A DNA stretch of 23,871 nucleotides from Priapulus caudatus (GCF_000485595.1 NW_014578357.1:41006-64876), one strand, 5' to 3'. Positions 9,405-18,011 are shown, counted from the first letter of the stretch. Numbers and translations are program-made. Notes: a model not told the origin generated them from the letters alone.

Positions 9405-10117
9405 ACCGTCCTCATCCTCGTCGCGACCTGTTTAGACTTCAACTAATTTATGTCGCGGGTAGTGGATATAATCACCGGTCGCGACTAATGTCCGATGGTA
9501 CCAGGTAGGAGCAGTGACCACCGTGGACGTTGTTTGCTTAATGATGGCCGTTTGATAAACCGCGTCGCATTCATGTGTTCGTACCATTCTGAAATGCATT
9601 CTGTCCACGCTAAATTATGTGTGCTCTTAAGTATGTATAGCTAATGTCTTCTGGGTCCATCGCTGGCCGTCCCTGAATTTGCATGAGTAATGTGCCAAAT
9701 TCCCTATGTCTCCATCTCAAAGCTAAAACGCCGTACTACATTTTCACCAAACCTGGCTCCACCCGTTACAGGTTAATTGGTAATTCTCGGTTTTTGGGCA
9801 GTAGGAGGCAGTGATTATGCTCGATTTCTACCATATGTGATACTAAGGGGTACTAACAACTCTAGTAAGCTATTCTATTACTTTGTACTCGGCAAAACCT
9901 CGATCTGCACTTACGCAGTGTCATTATATAGGTATCCATAGTTGGTACTTGCTGCAATGATTTGTGCAGCCTATCAGAAATGTATCAACTAAAAGATTTG
10001 GGTCACTGTAAGACTAAAAACCCGCCAATTTCAAGTTTCCTCCTGTTAAAAATATACACTAGATATGGATTTCGACGGTGAACTCTTTCTTAGAGGAAAT
10101 TTTAATTGGGCAAATCT
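9405..10117. other. unassigned DNA upstream of the inverted repeat
   Basis: I searched both strands by eye for SLC22 TM2-TM6 exons (G-x-x-x-D-R-x-G-R-R/K type motifs) and found none. No other gene or repeat is supported. Confidence 0.45.
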
Positions 10118-10392
10118 GAATGAGTCATCTTTCGTCGTCACATATTGCATCAAATTTGTATTTTGTCATCCTTTTAGAGAGCGCACGAGTCACATCGCAC
10201 GACCACACAACCGCACCTACAAGCATATGTTTATATCCAGACGACGAATATGTACAATTAATGACAGTTTTATATCGATACCAATCTAAACATATCGGTC
10301 AAATAATATAATATAATGGTTCAGTATCCCCGGGTATCCTGAAATATTGTAAACTTAAAAGCTGCTCATTCAATATAATGTTAGCACATTAA
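10118..10392 (+). repeat. dispersed repeat, inverted partner of 1705-2015
   Basis: This is the plus-oriented copy of the repeat described at 1705-2015. TGAATGAG (about 10117) and CTCATTCA (about 10366) near its ends are inverted complements, a possible remnant of terminal repeats. It lies about 370 bases before the first visible plus-strand SLC22 exon. Confidence 0.72.
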
Positions 10393-10499
10393 TTGTCACC
10401 ATCATGTCACGTCACCATTACGTCACTATCACGCTATACGTCATACGTCATCGCCCTCATAGTCAGACAAACCGCCAAATTTAGAAAAGCATTGCGGTG

Positions 10500-10502
<3 letters not shown>

Positions 10503-10534
<32 letters not shown>

Positions 10535-10634
10535 TGAGAGTGCATAATAGAGATCTCTATTCTATTATGCATCTCATCTCATCTCATCTATATTATCTCA
10601 TCTCTATTATGCACTCTTGATATATATATATATA
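10503..10634. repeat. (AT)n tracts enclosing a 17-bp inverted repeat
   Basis: AGAGTGCATAATAGAGA (10537-10553) is perfectly complementary to TCTCTATTATGCACTCT (10601-10617). Outside the arms lie (AT)n tracts that can extend the stem. Inside are repeated ATCTC units and another GCATAATAG/CTATTATGC pair. Confidence 0.85.
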
Positions 10635-10635
10635 G

Positions 10636-10714
10636 ATAGATAAAGTTATACGGACACGGTAGTAATTTTGACTCTGTTTATTGCATACTACCGTGTCCGT
10701 ATAACTTTATCTAT
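10636..10714. repeat. 79-nt foldback: 29-bp perfect inverted repeat, 21-nt loop
   Basis: The left arm 10636-10664 (ATAGATAAAGTTATACGGAC...) is perfectly complementary to the right arm 10686-10714. The loop is 10665-10685. A perfect 29-bp stem indicates a recent palindromic element, either a very small TA-flanked MITE or a hairpin transcript. It lies 45 bases upstream of an SLC22 exon, inside the expected intron. Confidence 0.9.
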
Positions 10715-10759
10715 ATTTGCTCTAATAACAGAATAATGGCGCACAATAAAAAATTTCAG

Positions 10760-10894
10760 GGCTGTTCATGCCATGACGTACTATGGGCTGTCTTTCGGAA
10801 CGTCTACACTATCTGGGGATTTGTATTTGAACGCCTTCCTAACAGGAGCAGTGGAGATTCCTGCCTACCTTATGGCGAGCATTGTGATGAGATG
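10760..10894 (+). CDS. SLC22-type transporter, exon for TM7-TM8
   Basis: After a TTTCAG acceptor this 135-bp exon reads AVHAMTYYGLSFGTSTLSGD, then LYLNAFLTGAVEIPAYLMAS. The YYGLS, LYLNxFLxGxVEIPAY pattern is a strong SLC22 signature in TM7 and TM8. One leading base completes a codon from an unseen upstream exon, and two trailing bases (TG) pass to the next exon across a GTATGC donor (10895). The upstream exons for TM1-TM6 were not found on this strand. Confidence 0.9.
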
Positions 10895-11083
10895 GTATGC
10901 GCAGTCTTCACTGTGTATGTGATGTCTTGTGTGCTTTTAATTGCATCGGAAAATTAATCGATTGAAAAGTTACAGGCTAAAGCACGCAGGCACGTTCGCA
11001 CACGTACGTGCGTACATCTATGCTCACATGCGCGCGTAAGCACTAGCACTCACTGTACTGCATGGTTTCACGTGAATTTCTAG

Positions 11084-11187
11084 GATTGGTAGAACAAAGT
11101 GTATTTCTACCTTCTGCATGATTGGAGGTTCGTCTATGCATTCAATAGCTTTGGTCCACGCTTTCACGCAGACTAGTTGCGATGTCG
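11084..11187 (+). CDS. SLC22-type transporter, exon for TM9
   Basis: This 104-bp exon starts after a TTTCTAG acceptor. Its first base completes Trp, and it reads IGRTKCISTFCMIGGSSMHS into ALVHAFTQTSCDV. IGRTK stands where most family members have the DRxGRR loop motif between TM8 and TM9. The hydrophobic run after it is TM9. The exon ends with one base before a GTAAGA donor (11188), matching the two-base start of the next exon. It is too short and too interrupted by stops outside the splice sites to appear as a long open frame. Confidence 0.88.
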
Positions 11188-11621
11188 GTAAGAATTAAGA
11201 CAGCTAGGGCATGTAGGGCTAGAATAGAAACTCTGAGTATATTTAATTTATAATATGAGCAACTGAGTAGTTCTGTTATTAGGAAGTAGCCCTACTGTGG
11301 ACGAGAGCCCATAATTAGTAAATCATAATTTAGCGTCATGAGAAAAGGAATTTGCACGCACACTCACGGGTGGAGATTCATATTTGGGCGAAATTTCAGT
11401 TAATTTGTGAGCAAGAAAAAAATCGGGATGCCTAAACTGTCGAGTTTATGTGCTGTCTTAAAGCACCTTAATTAGAAAGACTATAATGCTATAGGCAAAA
11501 TTCGCATTTCCCAACGCACACGTATAGCCTTTGCTAAATCCCAACCCTTTTAAAGCGAATTCGTGTGAGTCGCGTCGACCGCTAAAGCATGAGTTCTTAC
11601 AATATGTTCTACGCCTCTTAG

Positions 11622-11730
11622 ATCTAGGATGGCTCGTTACTACCCTGACCATGATTGGAAAGTTTGTCATGTCTGCCTCGTTCTGCACAGTGTACCTCTA
11701 CACACTTGAACACTACCCGACCGTTATCAG
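11622..11730 (+). CDS. SLC22-type transporter, exon for TM10
   Basis: After the acceptor CCTCTTAG the 109-bp exon reads (D)LGWLVTTLTMIGKFVMSASF followed by CTVYLYTLEHYPTVIR. GKFxxSASFxxxYxYTxExYPTVIR is one of the most diagnostic SLC22 motifs. The usual ELYPT is EHYPT here. It ends with AG before GTATAG (11731), so the final Arg codon is split. A long TG/GCGT microsatellite begins only about 15 bases into the following intron. Confidence 0.93.
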
Positions 11731-11744
11731 GTATAGCTAACTGA

Positions 11745-11821
<77 letters not shown>

Positions 11822-11959
11822 TGGTGCGTGGTGCGTGCGTACGTGCGTGCGTGCGTCGCGCAGTTTGTGCGTGGCGTGTGGTGTGTGTGTCTACGCGCGT
11901 CGGTGTGCCCGTGTGCGTCGTGCGCGCCGCAGTCGCTGCCTCGTGCGCGCGCGGTGGTG

Positions 11960-12004
<45 letters not shown>

Positions 12005-12047
12005 TGCGCGTGCGTGTGTATGTACGTGCGTGTGCGTGTATGTAGGT

Positions 12048-12089
<42 letters not shown>

Positions 12090-12096
12090 GTGTGTA
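11745..12096. repeat. compound (TG)n / (GCGT)n microsatellite
   Basis: Successive blocks are TG repeats (about 11747-11782), GCGT/TGCG repeats with interruptions to about 11940, TG repeats (about 11964-12001) and GCGT repeats (about 12048-12090). All long Cys-Val or Thr-His open frames on both strands here arise from the repeats and are not genes. Confidence 0.97.
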
Positions 12097-12114
12097 TTCT
12101 TTGCGGCGAACCTC

Positions 12115-12160
12115 TTCACGGTTACTCTCTACAAAGCTCATTACTCCTAACCGTTATCAG
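12115..12160 (+). pseudogene. decayed duplicate of the end of the SLC22 TM10 exon
   Basis: The segment TTCACGGTT...CTCTAC...CATTACTCC..ACCGTTATCAG followed by GTGAGA matches the last part of the exon ending at 11730 (TTC..ACAGTGTACCTCTAC...CACTAC...ACCGTTATCAG). The last ten bases, CCGTTATCAG, are identical and are again followed by a consensus-like donor. The frame is broken near the end by an out-of-phase TAA, and the upstream part of the exon is replaced by repeat. It looks like a partial exon duplication invaded or flanked by the TG/GCGT tract. Confidence 0.55.
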
Positions 12161-12569
12161 GTGAGAATGTGCATGCATAATGTGTGTGCATGTGTTGTAT
12201 GAGAATGCGATAATGTGAGAATGCATTCCATGCATGTATGCAGTACGTCTTAAAACGACTATCTCGCAAATAAATCGGAAACCTACATAAGTGTAGATAA
12301 ACTAAGTCTTAAATACCTATTAGCAGACATTTTACTGATTGCTCCGACACAACAATTAATCACCACAAATTTAAGCTGTTATAGGCTATAACAAAGTAAA
12401 TGAACAGCAAACGTGCCCCAGCCAAACGTGCCCAGATTCGTGATAAAAGGATGTTCAAGTGGTCCCAAAAAACGAGCGCATGTATAGTTATGTGATTCAA
12501 ATATTTATAGAGTTGTACCTATCTTGAAATGTATACAATGGTAATTAATCTCTCGAAAATCACACGCTA

Positions 12570-12679
12570 GGTTTGTTGATATATTCAATAGCTAATAATA
12601 GGTATTATTAGCTCTTGATATATTTAAACAGGGGTTAATAATGACAAATAACTACAAAATTTGTCATTATTAACCCCTG
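12570..12679. repeat. two adjacent foldbacks in the SLC22 intron
   Basis: AGCTAATAATA (12590-12600) pairs with TATTATTAGCT (12603-12613), and the stem extends outward imperfectly through ATATATTCAA/TTGATATAT. Immediately after it, a 21-base arm at 12629-12649 (CAGGGGTTAATAATGACAAA...) is perfectly complementary to 12659-12679, with a 9-nt loop. Confidence 0.9.
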
Positions 12680-13071
12680 ATGAAAACAATCTAATCTGAA
12701 ATGCAGATCGGTGCAGATTGGTGGAAAGAATGTCGTGCGAATAAATGTCTCTATATGACATGTTAATTAGCTTTACTATATTGGTGTTACGCAAAAGGTA
12801 TACTGGGATATCCGAACGGTTGGGAAAATATGAGAACGGTTGCTGTATAAAAACATGAGAAATTTATCCACGCGCGATATACGTTCTTTTTTCTATCCTT
12901 ATCTTGTTTTTTATCTCATCCTTTTGGGGTGCATGTGTGTGTTTTTCACATTTGCACGTACTGTATGTGCATGCGTGCGAATTACCCCCTGTACTCGCAT
13001 GCGCTTGTCTTATTACAAGTAAAAATTAATAACATTTCGTATAATGCGTATTTTTATCCTTTCAATTTTAG

Positions 13072-13144
13072 AAACGGTGGTGTAGGTATTTCGTCAGCGA
13101 TGGCGCGAGTTGGTGGTATAATTGCACCCACCACTGTATATTTG
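13072..13144 (+). CDS. SLC22-type transporter, exon for TM11
   Basis: After the acceptor CAATTTTAG the 73-bp exon completes Arg and reads NGGVGISSAMARVGGIIAPT then TVYL. The RNxGxGxSSxxARxGGIxAP pattern is the standard SLC22 TM11 motif. The exon ends in phase 0 at a GTAATT donor (13145). Confidence 0.93.
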
Positions 13145-13414
13145 GTAATTGATTCTGCCTTGCACTACGAGAAAAGTAATTATAAACACTTTTTATACAT
13201 TCCTATTTTAGGATAATGTTAATTAACATCTTACTCATCACAAAAAATTACCGCAGATCCTGATACACGGTAATATATAAATTTTATAAAATTTGAATAC
13301 GATTACAGTAAAACAAAAGCTTAGCTTTAGTAAGCATTGGATTTACAACTTCATGACGCCGTAATATTCCCTAAAATATATAGTATAATAATAATGTTAT
13401 TACTATTATTATTA

Positions 13415-13449
<35 letters not shown>

Positions 13450-13503
13450 AGTATCATATTATTATTACCATAACTATATTATAACTGCTAAATATAGCGA
13501 TGT

Positions 13504-13540
<37 letters not shown>

Positions 13541-13565
13541 CACACATACACACACACACACACAC

Positions 13566-13628
<63 letters not shown>

Positions 13629-13648
13629 TTTTTTTTTTTAATATTTTT

Positions 13649-13683
<35 letters not shown>

Positions 13684-13739
13684 TTCACGTACTTTTTTGT
13701 TTAATATATTTTTTTAATCGTTTTTATATTATTTTCTAG
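13145..13739 (+). other. SLC22 intron filled with simple repeats
   Basis: This 595-bp intron between the TM11 and TM12 exons contains TTA trinucleotide repeats, a GCAC/CA tract, AT repeats and ATTT repeats, and ends in a T-rich polypyrimidine stretch and TTTCTAG. Confidence 0.85.
13384..13690. repeat. (TTA)n, (GCAC)n/(CA)n, (AT)n and (ATTT)n microsatellites
   Basis: TTA repeats run from about 13384 to 13450, GCAC then CA repeats from about 13506 to 13612, TA repeats to about 13627, a T run, and ATTT repeats from about 13650 to 13684. Four simple-sequence classes are packed into one small intron. Confidence 0.96.
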
Positions 13740-14024
13740 CAAGATGCCATACCCTTATTCCAACCTATACTGTTTGGAGGTTTCGGAATTATTTTAGCTT
13801 TCGCCATACTGTTTTTCCCGGAGACTAAAGGTCATAACCTCCCGGATACGCTCAATGATTGGGTGAAATTGTACCAAAGAAATCAAAACCAATCAACTCA
13901 TACGCCGAAAGAGCATTATTTAGGAACAGATAATATCTGCATGACTCCTCCTGCGTCAACTGCACTATCACGCGACAGCCTATCGTCTCACCTATCTACA
14001 TCTATAGAATCTGTACGTCTCTAG
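13740..14024 (+). CDS. SLC22-type transporter, last coding exon (TM12 and C-tail)
   Basis: The exon opens in phase 0 after TTTCTAG and encodes 94 residues plus TAG. QDAIPLFQPILFGGFGIILA and FAILFFPETKGHNLPDTL give TM12 and the PETKGxxLPxT motif that closes the SLC22/MFS core. A Ser/Thr-rich cytoplasmic tail of about 55 residues ends SIESVRL. A C-terminal VRL could resemble a PDZ ligand, though it lacks the Ser/Thr at -2 of class I. Together the five plus-strand exons give about 235 codons, less than half of a typical 550-residue SLC22 protein. Confidence 0.93.
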   Translation, partial: QDAIPLFQPILFGGFGIILAFAILFFPETKGHNLPDTLNDWVKLYQRNQNQSTHTPKEHYLGTDNICMTPPASTALSRDSLSSHLSTSIESVRL

Positions 14025-14310
14025 TCGAGATGAGAAGATTACTAGATGTAATTAGCCGTGAGTTTTCTGCGATTGTCATTAACTGTTGCGCGATTCAAAC
14101 GCCTAAAATATTAGCCATCCGGAAAACAGCGTGGAAACATTCGTGTAGAACGTTGAACCTATATGCGACTGACAAAGATGCAGATTTTGGCTCACTTTGC
14201 TTATATATTATTAGTTTTTGTAGTGGTTTGCAATTAAGCGCGGCATATTAAGCAAATACACGATAAAAGTATTAGTAGTGGATGTATTGCTAAAGAATGT
14301 CACAATTAAA
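14025..14310 (+). promoter_or_regulatory. likely SLC22 3' untranslated region with ATTAAA signal
   Basis: The DNA after the stop is AT-rich. ATTAAA at 14305-14310 is the nearest common variant of the polyadenylation hexamer. The 73-codon open frame at 14030-14251 overlaps this region and shows no recognised domain, so I treat it as 3' UTR. Confidence 0.35.
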
Positions 14311-14547
14311 TAGTTCTCACGACCATATTGAAATTTTCAAAAGCAAGACCTGGACGTGTAACGTTTAGAAATGTGAGTATTTATAAAAAATAGTTCGCAA
14401 CTAGTTACACCCCAAAACGTACCTAACGTGCATGATATAGGTCGATTGTGGTATTGTGACACGGGTAGAGCAGCAATAGTTATTTCGGGTGATCAATCAA
14501 TTTGTTACATAACAGGTTCAAACTCGTCAGGCTATAAGTGTATAAGC

Positions 14548-14730
14548 CAGTGGTTCTTAACCTTTTTTGAGTCATGGACCCCTTCGAGAATCTGGTGAAA
14601 GCTACGGACCCCTCCTCAGAAAAAACGCATGAACACATAAACACAAGATTTTGCATGCGCCTTGTTCACCGACCCCTGAAGCCAATCCACGGACCCCAAG
14701 GAGGTTAGACCACGGTTTAAGAACCCCTAC
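14548..14730. mobile_element. hAT-type MITE
   Basis: The element starts CAGTGGTTCTTAACCTTTTT and ends GGTTTAAGAACCCCTAC. The ends are inverted complements over about 14 bases. Internal GGACCCCTTCGAGAATCTGG, GAAAGCTACGGACCCC and CCCCTGAAGCC words closely resemble, from memory, short hAT/Charlie-like elements known from vertebrate genomes. There is no coding capacity. The 8-bp target duplication expected of hAT is not well preserved. Confidence 0.8.
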
Positions 14731-15248
14731 TTTAGACTAATAGTTACCAACGATTCTCGTTGATCTCCGCACGCGGTTTCATTTCCAATTCACACGTTTC
14801 CAATCCGTCCGTTCGCTGTCCAACCACTACTACAATAGTTGGTTAGTCAGGCCACACAGCCGGTGTTAATTCATGCACATAAAGTCTATGTCTGTCGGAA
14901 AGACAGGCCATGTTGTAAGGACTGCGCTAGTGTTTTAATAATGTGTCCTAGCACGCGTGCACGCGCCTGTGAAAGTTGCCGCGCCATTTGCGGTCTCTAT
15001 TCAAGCTGATTCGCGCGAATCCATTTCAGGTGGAGCTATATAGCAGAAGTGTAGCTTAGTGAACTAGCGATATAATGTATGCTGGTACAAGAGAAAAACA
15101 TCGCTGGAAAATGTGTAGTATATCAGTACTATTACTAGCGCATGGGGACTGATCAATCATAATAGCATACTAATTCTTGTAGGCCTACATATAAATATGT
15201 TTGCACCTATATCACACAAAATGTGTCATTCTTAATCTATGTAATAAC
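14731..15248. other. unassigned DNA
   Basis: No gene or repeat can be supported, apart from small GC-rich palindromic words such as GATTCGCGCGAATC (about 15009-15022). Confidence 0.5.
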
Positions 15249-15409
15249 GTTGCCCACTCACCATAGCGATTGTCTATTCTGTTTTTGTCATAGCGACGTA
15301 TTTTACGACGTTCATTACGTTTGTCAAGTATGCGTTGACTGCAGCAATTTTTTGGCCTCATCTCGCTTCATTTGCATCTATATCTATCTATACTATAATT
15401 TGGCTAATC

Positions 15410-15471
<62 letters not shown>

Positions 15472-15652
15472 CCCGGTGCTTGGTGTTGTTGGTGTGAGTT
15501 GTTGTGGTGGTTTGTGTTGCTTCCTCGCCTTTTCGGGCCCTGATTCTGTCACTCCAATACGCGCTAAACTTGAAGATATATCAGAATTCACTCCACGTCT
15601 GGGAGAGGTGTTCTGGCCTGAGAAAACAATTAAAAAACAGTTAGATAGTTAA
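15249..15652 (+). other. open frame with hydrophobic segments crossing a (TG)30 tract
   Basis: One frame is open from 15249 to the stop at 15652 (about 134 codons). Its first third reads LTIAIVYSVFVIATYFTTFI then a further hydrophobic stretch with AAIFWPHLASFASI, compatible with two or three membrane helices. The (TG)30 tract then gives Cys-Val repeats, followed by an unremarkable hydrophilic end. No family is recognised. T-rich DNA favours hydrophobic residues, so this may be chance or the relic of an exon. A pyrimidine-rich stretch ending GTCATAG (about 15276-15292) could be a splice acceptor. Confidence 0.15.
15411..15470. repeat. (TG)30 microsatellite
   Basis: Thirty uninterrupted TG units are present. 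Confidence 0.98.
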
Positions 15653-15824
15653 GTATTAAGTTCATAAAATTCGAAAAATGCTATTCGTCCAATGAGATGG
15701 CAGTGCCGTACAGCCAGCACTCACATCACATACGAGTGGAATATACACTGCGTCTCTTGACTGCGCCGCCGTCATGCGAGCATATTGCAGAATTCACCAG
15801 CGTCTGGGAGATGGTCTGGGCCTT
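15582..15824. repeat. diverged direct repeat (15582-15620 and 15788-15824)
   Basis: CAGAATTCAC..CGTCTGGGAGA.GT.CTGG.CCT occurs twice about 206 bp apart with small indels. The first copy lies inside the open frame at 15249-15652; the second has no matching open frame. Confidence 0.7.
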
Positions 15825-15982
15825 CAAACAAAAATCTATTCTCATGCCACTGTCCACACATTGACCGATTTAGCCAGCGGTATGCGGACGATATCAAGAA
15901 ATTTGCGTGAATTATCGCTGGCGTACGTCGAGAATAAGTTTGATGGGTAAGCTATATAAGATATACAAGTTAGAAGGGGCGC

Positions 15983-16990
15983 GGGGGGGGGGGCCGCTGA
16001 AGCACGCGTGGAAGCACGCTTTGCAAGGCACGCTGCGGTATACGCCGTAGTACGGGCCCGAGTGTGCTTCAAAATATTGTTGAGCATGCTTCCAAAGATT
16101 CCCGACGTTGATGCCAGCGTCATGCCCAGGGACGGTCCCGCATACGCGGGGCCATAAGTTCGTAGGTAAGTTATTCAACGTTGACACACGTTCACACCAC
16201 CGGTACTTGTAAGTTACTGCATAAGTCGAAATACGTCGAGATAATGGTCTAGCCTGCTACCCAAGAACTTATTTCTTAACTTAGTGGAGACGTGCTGCTT
16301 GAACCTATGCTGTTAAACCTTGGCTCCAACGCCATAGCTGACCCGTAGTTTGACGTGTTCCGCGACTCGACCACCAGAACTTACTGAACGTGTTTACTAA
16401 ACTTACAGCCTACGTATAATTGAAACGTATTGGCAGCGTTTAGCGGGAATTTGGTATATAAAAAATGGTTATTTGGCATGTTGAGTTACTGCGATGCGGT
16501 TTTGTTTGATGTTGACTACGCTGCGCATGTGTCTAGTGCGGTTAATTGCATTTGGAAATCGTCGAGCTGCGCGAGGCGCCTTTTGTATAAGGCTACGACA
16601 CCGTGATCGTCGGCGATACGCCTGTCCGCGCGTCTGCTAAGTTCTAGACTTATCGTGGGGGCATAGCTTGTGCAACGCCGCGGGCAACACGAGGCCTAGC
16701 ATTTCGTTGGTATAAGTTTATCTTACTTTATAACCGTTTACGAAACGTTCCTTATATCACTACGTTCCTAATACTGTTTAAGTATGCGTCCGAACTCGTT
16801 TATGGAATACGCTATGTACTCCACGCTCAATTGAAAAAGAGACAGTCGATAGGCTTCCAGCGTATGCCAGGCGTTTTATAGGATAAACTTTTGACGTTAC
16901 GTCCCGGTATACGGCTGCTGCGAAATCCGTCCAATGATGCTGGACAGGCCATCAACTAGGAGGTGCCTACGTCTCAGATCCCCCCCCCCC
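15983..16990. other. unassigned block between G11 and C11 homopolymers
   Basis: An 11-base G run (15983-15993) and an 11-base C run (16980-16990) enclose about 1 kb of evenly mixed sequence without microsatellites. There is no frame longer than about 90 codons, and the minus-strand frames at 15842-16187 that overlap its left end resemble nothing I know. It could be an old element relic or foreign DNA. Confidence 0.35.
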
Positions 16991-17576
16991 TGAACTGCTC
17001 GATTCCCGCCTGCCTCACTCTGCTTTGACGTACACCCCGCTCATGACACAGTTAGTCGCAGTGGCCAGTTCAGCGTGGCCAGTGTTCGGTTGCTGAGCCC
17101 CAGTGCATTGGTTTCCTGTTTCAGTTACATGCAAGTCTATTTAACTTGTTATCTGCTGTCACTTCACAACTGGAGTTTATAATTCTTAAAGACAACATGA
17201 TTGCTGGGGCCTGAGCCGGGTGTTCTGACGGGTATACTTTCTGCTAGTACTATAATAACAGTTGTTCAGATCGAATTTTCGTGTCGCGGGCTCGGCATCC
17301 TGGGGTGGCTCGTGTGGGCCCCCGGCCCCTTGGTTCCGCCGCCCACTAACTAGAAAACTCCGCAGCCTAGCATGCGAGAACAGATAAATAATATTTCCAG
17401 TAATTCAGCCCCATCGTCTGGAAGATTGGTCCTGGCTGAAATTTTCAAAAAGAGTTAAAAAGTTAAAACATTTATAAAGATCATATTCATCAACCCAGAT
17501 GGTCTGTACAGATTAGTACATTTATATCATCACCGTTCTGTGAATCCATGGTGGTTCTATAACCATACACGCCCCA
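16991..17576. other. unassigned DNA
   Basis: I see no gene, RNA or repeat here that can be supported. Confidence 0.5.
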
Positions 17577-17648
17577 GAGCCGAATGGAAGCGAGCACGTA
17601 CTCCTAAACGCATTTATTCATGGGTTCGAATCCCACCTCGGCAAATGC
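17577..17648 (+). mobile_element. tRNA-like sequence, probable SINE head or tRNA pseudogene
   Basis: GAGCCGAATGG (17577-17587) fits the polymerase III A box (TRGCNNARYGG) except for its first base. GGTTCGAATCC (17623-17633) is a perfect B box 46 bases downstream. GCCGA at 17579-17583 can pair with TCGGC at 17638-17642 as an acceptor-like stem. The anticodon arm does not fold, so a working tRNA is unlikely. A tRNA-derived SINE head fits better, although no poly(A) tail or target duplication was identified. Confidence 0.55.
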
Positions 17649-17727
17649 TTCTTTGACTTTTGTGACTGTTAGTAATGTACTTTCTGCCGTATTCACGCGT
17701 GCTAATTTCCAAGAATACCGAGCGCGC

Positions 17728-17938
17728 GGGGATGGGACCTGCGATGGATCGGCAGCATGGGCATGAAGTGCCCGATGAAGATGGCCATGCGATGGGATAT
17801 CATGGCATGGATGTGCCGAGTGCGGAGCGGTGCGGATGGCGCAGTGGGATGGGTGATGCCGGCAATGGGGATGGTGGCTGATCGGCATTGTAATGCGATG
17901 GGATGGGATGGGATGGCATGGAATGCGATGCATGGATA
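17728..17938. repeat. degenerate GATGG/CATGG-rich repeat
   Basis: GATGG, GCATGG and GATGCG words recur across about 200 bases and become a clean (GATGG)n run near 17897-17916, then GATA repeats near 17936-17947. Open frames on both strands (Met/Gly-rich on plus, His/Pro-rich on minus) follow from this composition. Confidence 0.8.
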
Positions 17939-18011
17939 GATAGATAGTTCGATTTTTTTGGGTATTTTCCTTTCAACCAAGCGGTCACCAACTGAGTAAC
18001 GCCACTGATTT

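Larger units (their letters stand above)
11731..13071 (+). other. SLC22 intron rich in microsatellites and hairpins
   Basis: This 1341-bp intron separates the TM10 and TM11 exons. It holds the TG/GCGT tract, a decayed exon copy (12115-12160) and two adjacent foldbacks (12570-12679). The remainder, about 12180-12569 and 12680-13071, shows no gene. A short direct repeat CAAACGTGCCC lies near 12408-12434. Confidence 0.8.

Noticed and set aside
10065-10311. Possible conserved small protein shared by 10065-10289 (+) and 1836-2063 (-)
   Set aside because: A codon comparison shows that nearly all differences are amino-acid changing and there are indels, so the similarity is that of a non-coding dispersed repeat.
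11727-12202. Six overlapping 98-151 codon frames on both strands, rich in Cys-Val or Thr-His
   Set aside because: They are produced by the TG/GCGT repeats; every frame of such repeats is open.
14030-14251. 73-codon frame just after the SLC22 stop codon
   Set aside because: It lies in the expected 3' untranslated region and has no recognised motif.
17577-17648. Functional tRNA gene
   Set aside because: The A and B boxes fit, but the anticodon stem does not pair and the acceptor stem is incomplete.
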